A program made the translations under genes and the position numbers. Positions 5,266 through 6,580 of a stretch of DNA of 6,580 nt are shown piece by piece; position 1 is the first letter of the stretch, and each line of letters opens with the position of its first letter. The DNA is from an archaeon (GTDB lineage Archaea > Thermoproteota > Nitrososphaeria > Conexivisphaerales > UBA164): contig JAJZYL010000069.1 of NCBI GenBank assembly GCA_021798095.1, forward strand, positions 1 to 6,580. The letters run 5' to 3'. The notes under the pieces are model-generated. The model saw nothing but the letters and a program-made list of their open reading frames with translations, made no database searches and had not been told where the DNA came from.

Positions 5266-6580
5266 TCAGGAAGACATAGTACGGCCTTTTGCGCCTTTGC
5301 CATATCGCGAGCTCTTTCTCCTAATGATATAGTATGGCACCAGCACGATACCAGCTATCACCGAAAGTACACCCGACAGGAGAAGGTATGATACCACGGC
5401 CGCAGCTATGTTTATGTTGTGCCCCAGGATAACCAGGCTTGATCCGGCCTCGGCTGGATCTGCATTTGCTATGATCACAGGCAACATTGCCAGCCCGGCG
5501 ATCAGCGCTATATTTCTGAGCGTGAACATTGTGCCGCTTGCGGCCGATCTGAGGCTCGGCGGCCCTATATCTATGGCCAGAGTGGTTGACGCGGCCCAGT
5601 AGACAGAACCACCTACGCCCGCTAGGAAAAGCATGATGGCTATATACAGCAGGTCATGAAGGAAGATTCCGATCAGGGCGATGGTTATGCCCTGAAGCAC
5701 GACACCGCCGAACATAATGATAGTTCCCTTACCAGTTCTATCCAGCAGGTAGCCTCCAAGAGGGCTTGCGAAGATCGATGATATAGGGTAGGCCGAAAGA
5801 GCTATTCCGGCGACAATCGGGCTCATCCCCAGGTCATTCTGGAAGTATATGCTCAGGGCATAGAGGACGCCGAAGAAGGCCAGCGCCTGAAGAGCTGTAG
5901 AAGCTAGCAGAAAAAGATATGACTTCTCCCTAAGCAGAGCCCTTGGCACAATGGGCTTCCTTATCTCCGTGAGTACAAATACGGGGAACAGCGCAGCCGC
6001 CGCAATTTCCCAGTAGGCATTAAGGAAGGACAAGCCCACAACCAGTGGGACAATGAACAGCAGGAATCCAGCCAGGTTCACGACATCAACCCGGTGTCCT
6101 GGATCTCCGGGAGTGGCAGGCACCCTTCTGAGACCAAGGGCCATCGCGAAAACCCCTATGGGAACGTTTATCAGGAAAATCAGCCTCCAGTCTATGACAA
6201 CCAGAAAGCCGCCCAGTATTGGCCCAACCAGCGTCCCGATAGACCAGGAAATTGCATTTATCCCCACCGCTCTGCCCCGCTCGCCACTTTCAAAGGAGTC
6301 CATAAGGATCGGGATTCCCAGGCTTCCCATTATCCCGGCTGCGGCTCCCTCTATGGCCCGCAGGATCACCACTATGAGCACGTTTGGAGAGAAAACTATC
6401 AGAAGAGAGGAAACCGTAAAGAGCGCAAAGCCCGTCATGTACAGCGTCTTCTTCCCGAATCGCGCCGCCAGCGAAATGCTGGGGATCATCATCGCAGTAG
6501 CGGCCACCAAATATATTATTATTATCAGTGACAGGTACGAAATCCCTATGCTGAAGTACTGCCCTATTTCGGGGATAGCT
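5266..6580 (-). CDS. MFS multidrug/proton antiporter, DHA2 (EmrB/QacA) type, N terminus off the window
   Basis: A membrane exporter of the major facilitator superfamily that would use the proton gradient to expel drugs or other small compounds. The frame is open to the right edge and gives 437 residues. The first visible ones, AIPEIGQYF, match the A-L-P-x-I motif at the end of the first helix in this family, so only some 20-30 residues are missing. The TTG at 6510 is therefore not the true start. Family marks are ARFGKKTLYMTGFALF (motif A loop), then GPILGGFLVVIDWRLIFLIN (motif C followed by the W-R-x-x-F-x-I-N-x-P signature of DHA2 proteins), and a second motif-A-like GGYLLDRTGKG in the C-terminal half. 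The C terminus is basic (RRKSSRYGKGAKGR) and cytoplasmic. About 13-14 helices can be counted, favouring the 14-helix DHA2 group. Substrate cannot be predicted. It converges on the membrane-protein pair and no regulator gene is visible beside it. Confidence -1.
   Translation of the reverse strand, partial: AIPEIGQYFSIGISYLSLIIIIYLVAATAMMIPSISLAARFGKKTLYMTGFALFTVSSLLIVFSPNVLIVVILRAIEGAAAGIMGSLGIPILMDSFESGERGRAVGINAISWSIGTLVGPILGGFLVVIDWRLIFLINVPIGVFAMALGLRRVPATPGDPGHRVDVVNLAGFLLFIVPLVVGLSFLNAYWEIAAAALFPVFVLTEIRKPIVPRALLREKSYLFLLASTALQALAFFGVLYALSIYFQNDLGMSPIVAGIALSAYPISSIFASPLGGYLLDRTGKGTIIMFGGVVLQGITIALIGIFLHDLLYIAIMLFLAGVGGSVYWAASTTLAIDIGPPSLRSAASGTMFTLRNIALIAGLAMLPVIIANADPAEAGSSLVILGHNINIAAAVVSYLLLSGVLSVIAGIVLVPYYIIRRKSSRYGKGAKGRTMSS

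Noticed and set aside
6094..6531. Plus-strand open frame opposite the MFS gene
   Set aside because: It is polar and without domain pattern, while the opposite strand gives clear transporter motifs.
1..6580. CRISPR array or transposon ends
   Set aside because: No regularly spaced repeats, transposase motifs or terminal inverted repeats were seen.

Overview
The window looks archaeal, most likely a Thermoplasmata (Thermoplasmatales-type) chromosome. The grounds are a short intronless tRNA-Glu with no encoded CCA, TATA-like boxes instead of bacterial -35/-10 signals, T-rich tracts after genes, heavy use of AGG/AGA and ATA codons, TTG/GTG starts, an archaeal TrmI fragment, an archaeal tyrosine integrase with a C-terminal zinc ribbon, and a stand-alone AAA-associated C-terminal-type protein. 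The taxon is inferred from these features, not from a search.

Positions 1 to about 1755 are a decayed integration site. A tRNA-Glu(UUC) gene on the minus strand (1681-1755) is followed directly, same strand, by a tyrosine integrase gene (1624 to 471). The integrase carries one frameshift and two in-frame stop codons, while its catalytic residues are still all present. Facing it is the front part of a tRNA (adenine-N1)-methyltransferase gene (trmI, 1-490). It is itself frameshifted in an A-run and is cut off exactly where the integrase 3' end begins. The simplest reading is a mobile element that entered the tRNA and then collapsed, leaving the integrase next to a truncated trmI copy.

Positions 1756-2534 hold a tRNA promoter region, a minus-strand gene for a small two-domain protein resembling the AAA-associated C-terminal domain, and a 185-base divergent promoter region.

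Positions 2535-5209 hold three plus-strand genes for cell-surface or membrane proteins. The first is a secreted right-handed beta-helix protein with a signal peptide, a Ser/Gln-rich coiled-coil stalk and a C-terminal membrane anchor. After a strong T-rich tract come two overlapping genes (ATGA overlap) for paralogous multi-helix membrane proteins sharing a D-Y-L-H-V motif, distantly like CopD/DUF2269 proteins. A functional link between the beta-helix protein and the pair is possible but rests on proximity only.

Positions 5266-6580 (minus strand) hold most of an MFS drug/proton antiporter of the DHA2 type. It converges on the membrane pair and runs off the right edge, lacking only its first residues.

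No CRISPR array, rRNA, transposase or intact mobile element is visible. The two observations most worth follow-up are the layered decay of the tRNA-linked integrase/trmI junction and the beta-helix surface protein beside the uncharacterised paralogous membrane pair.
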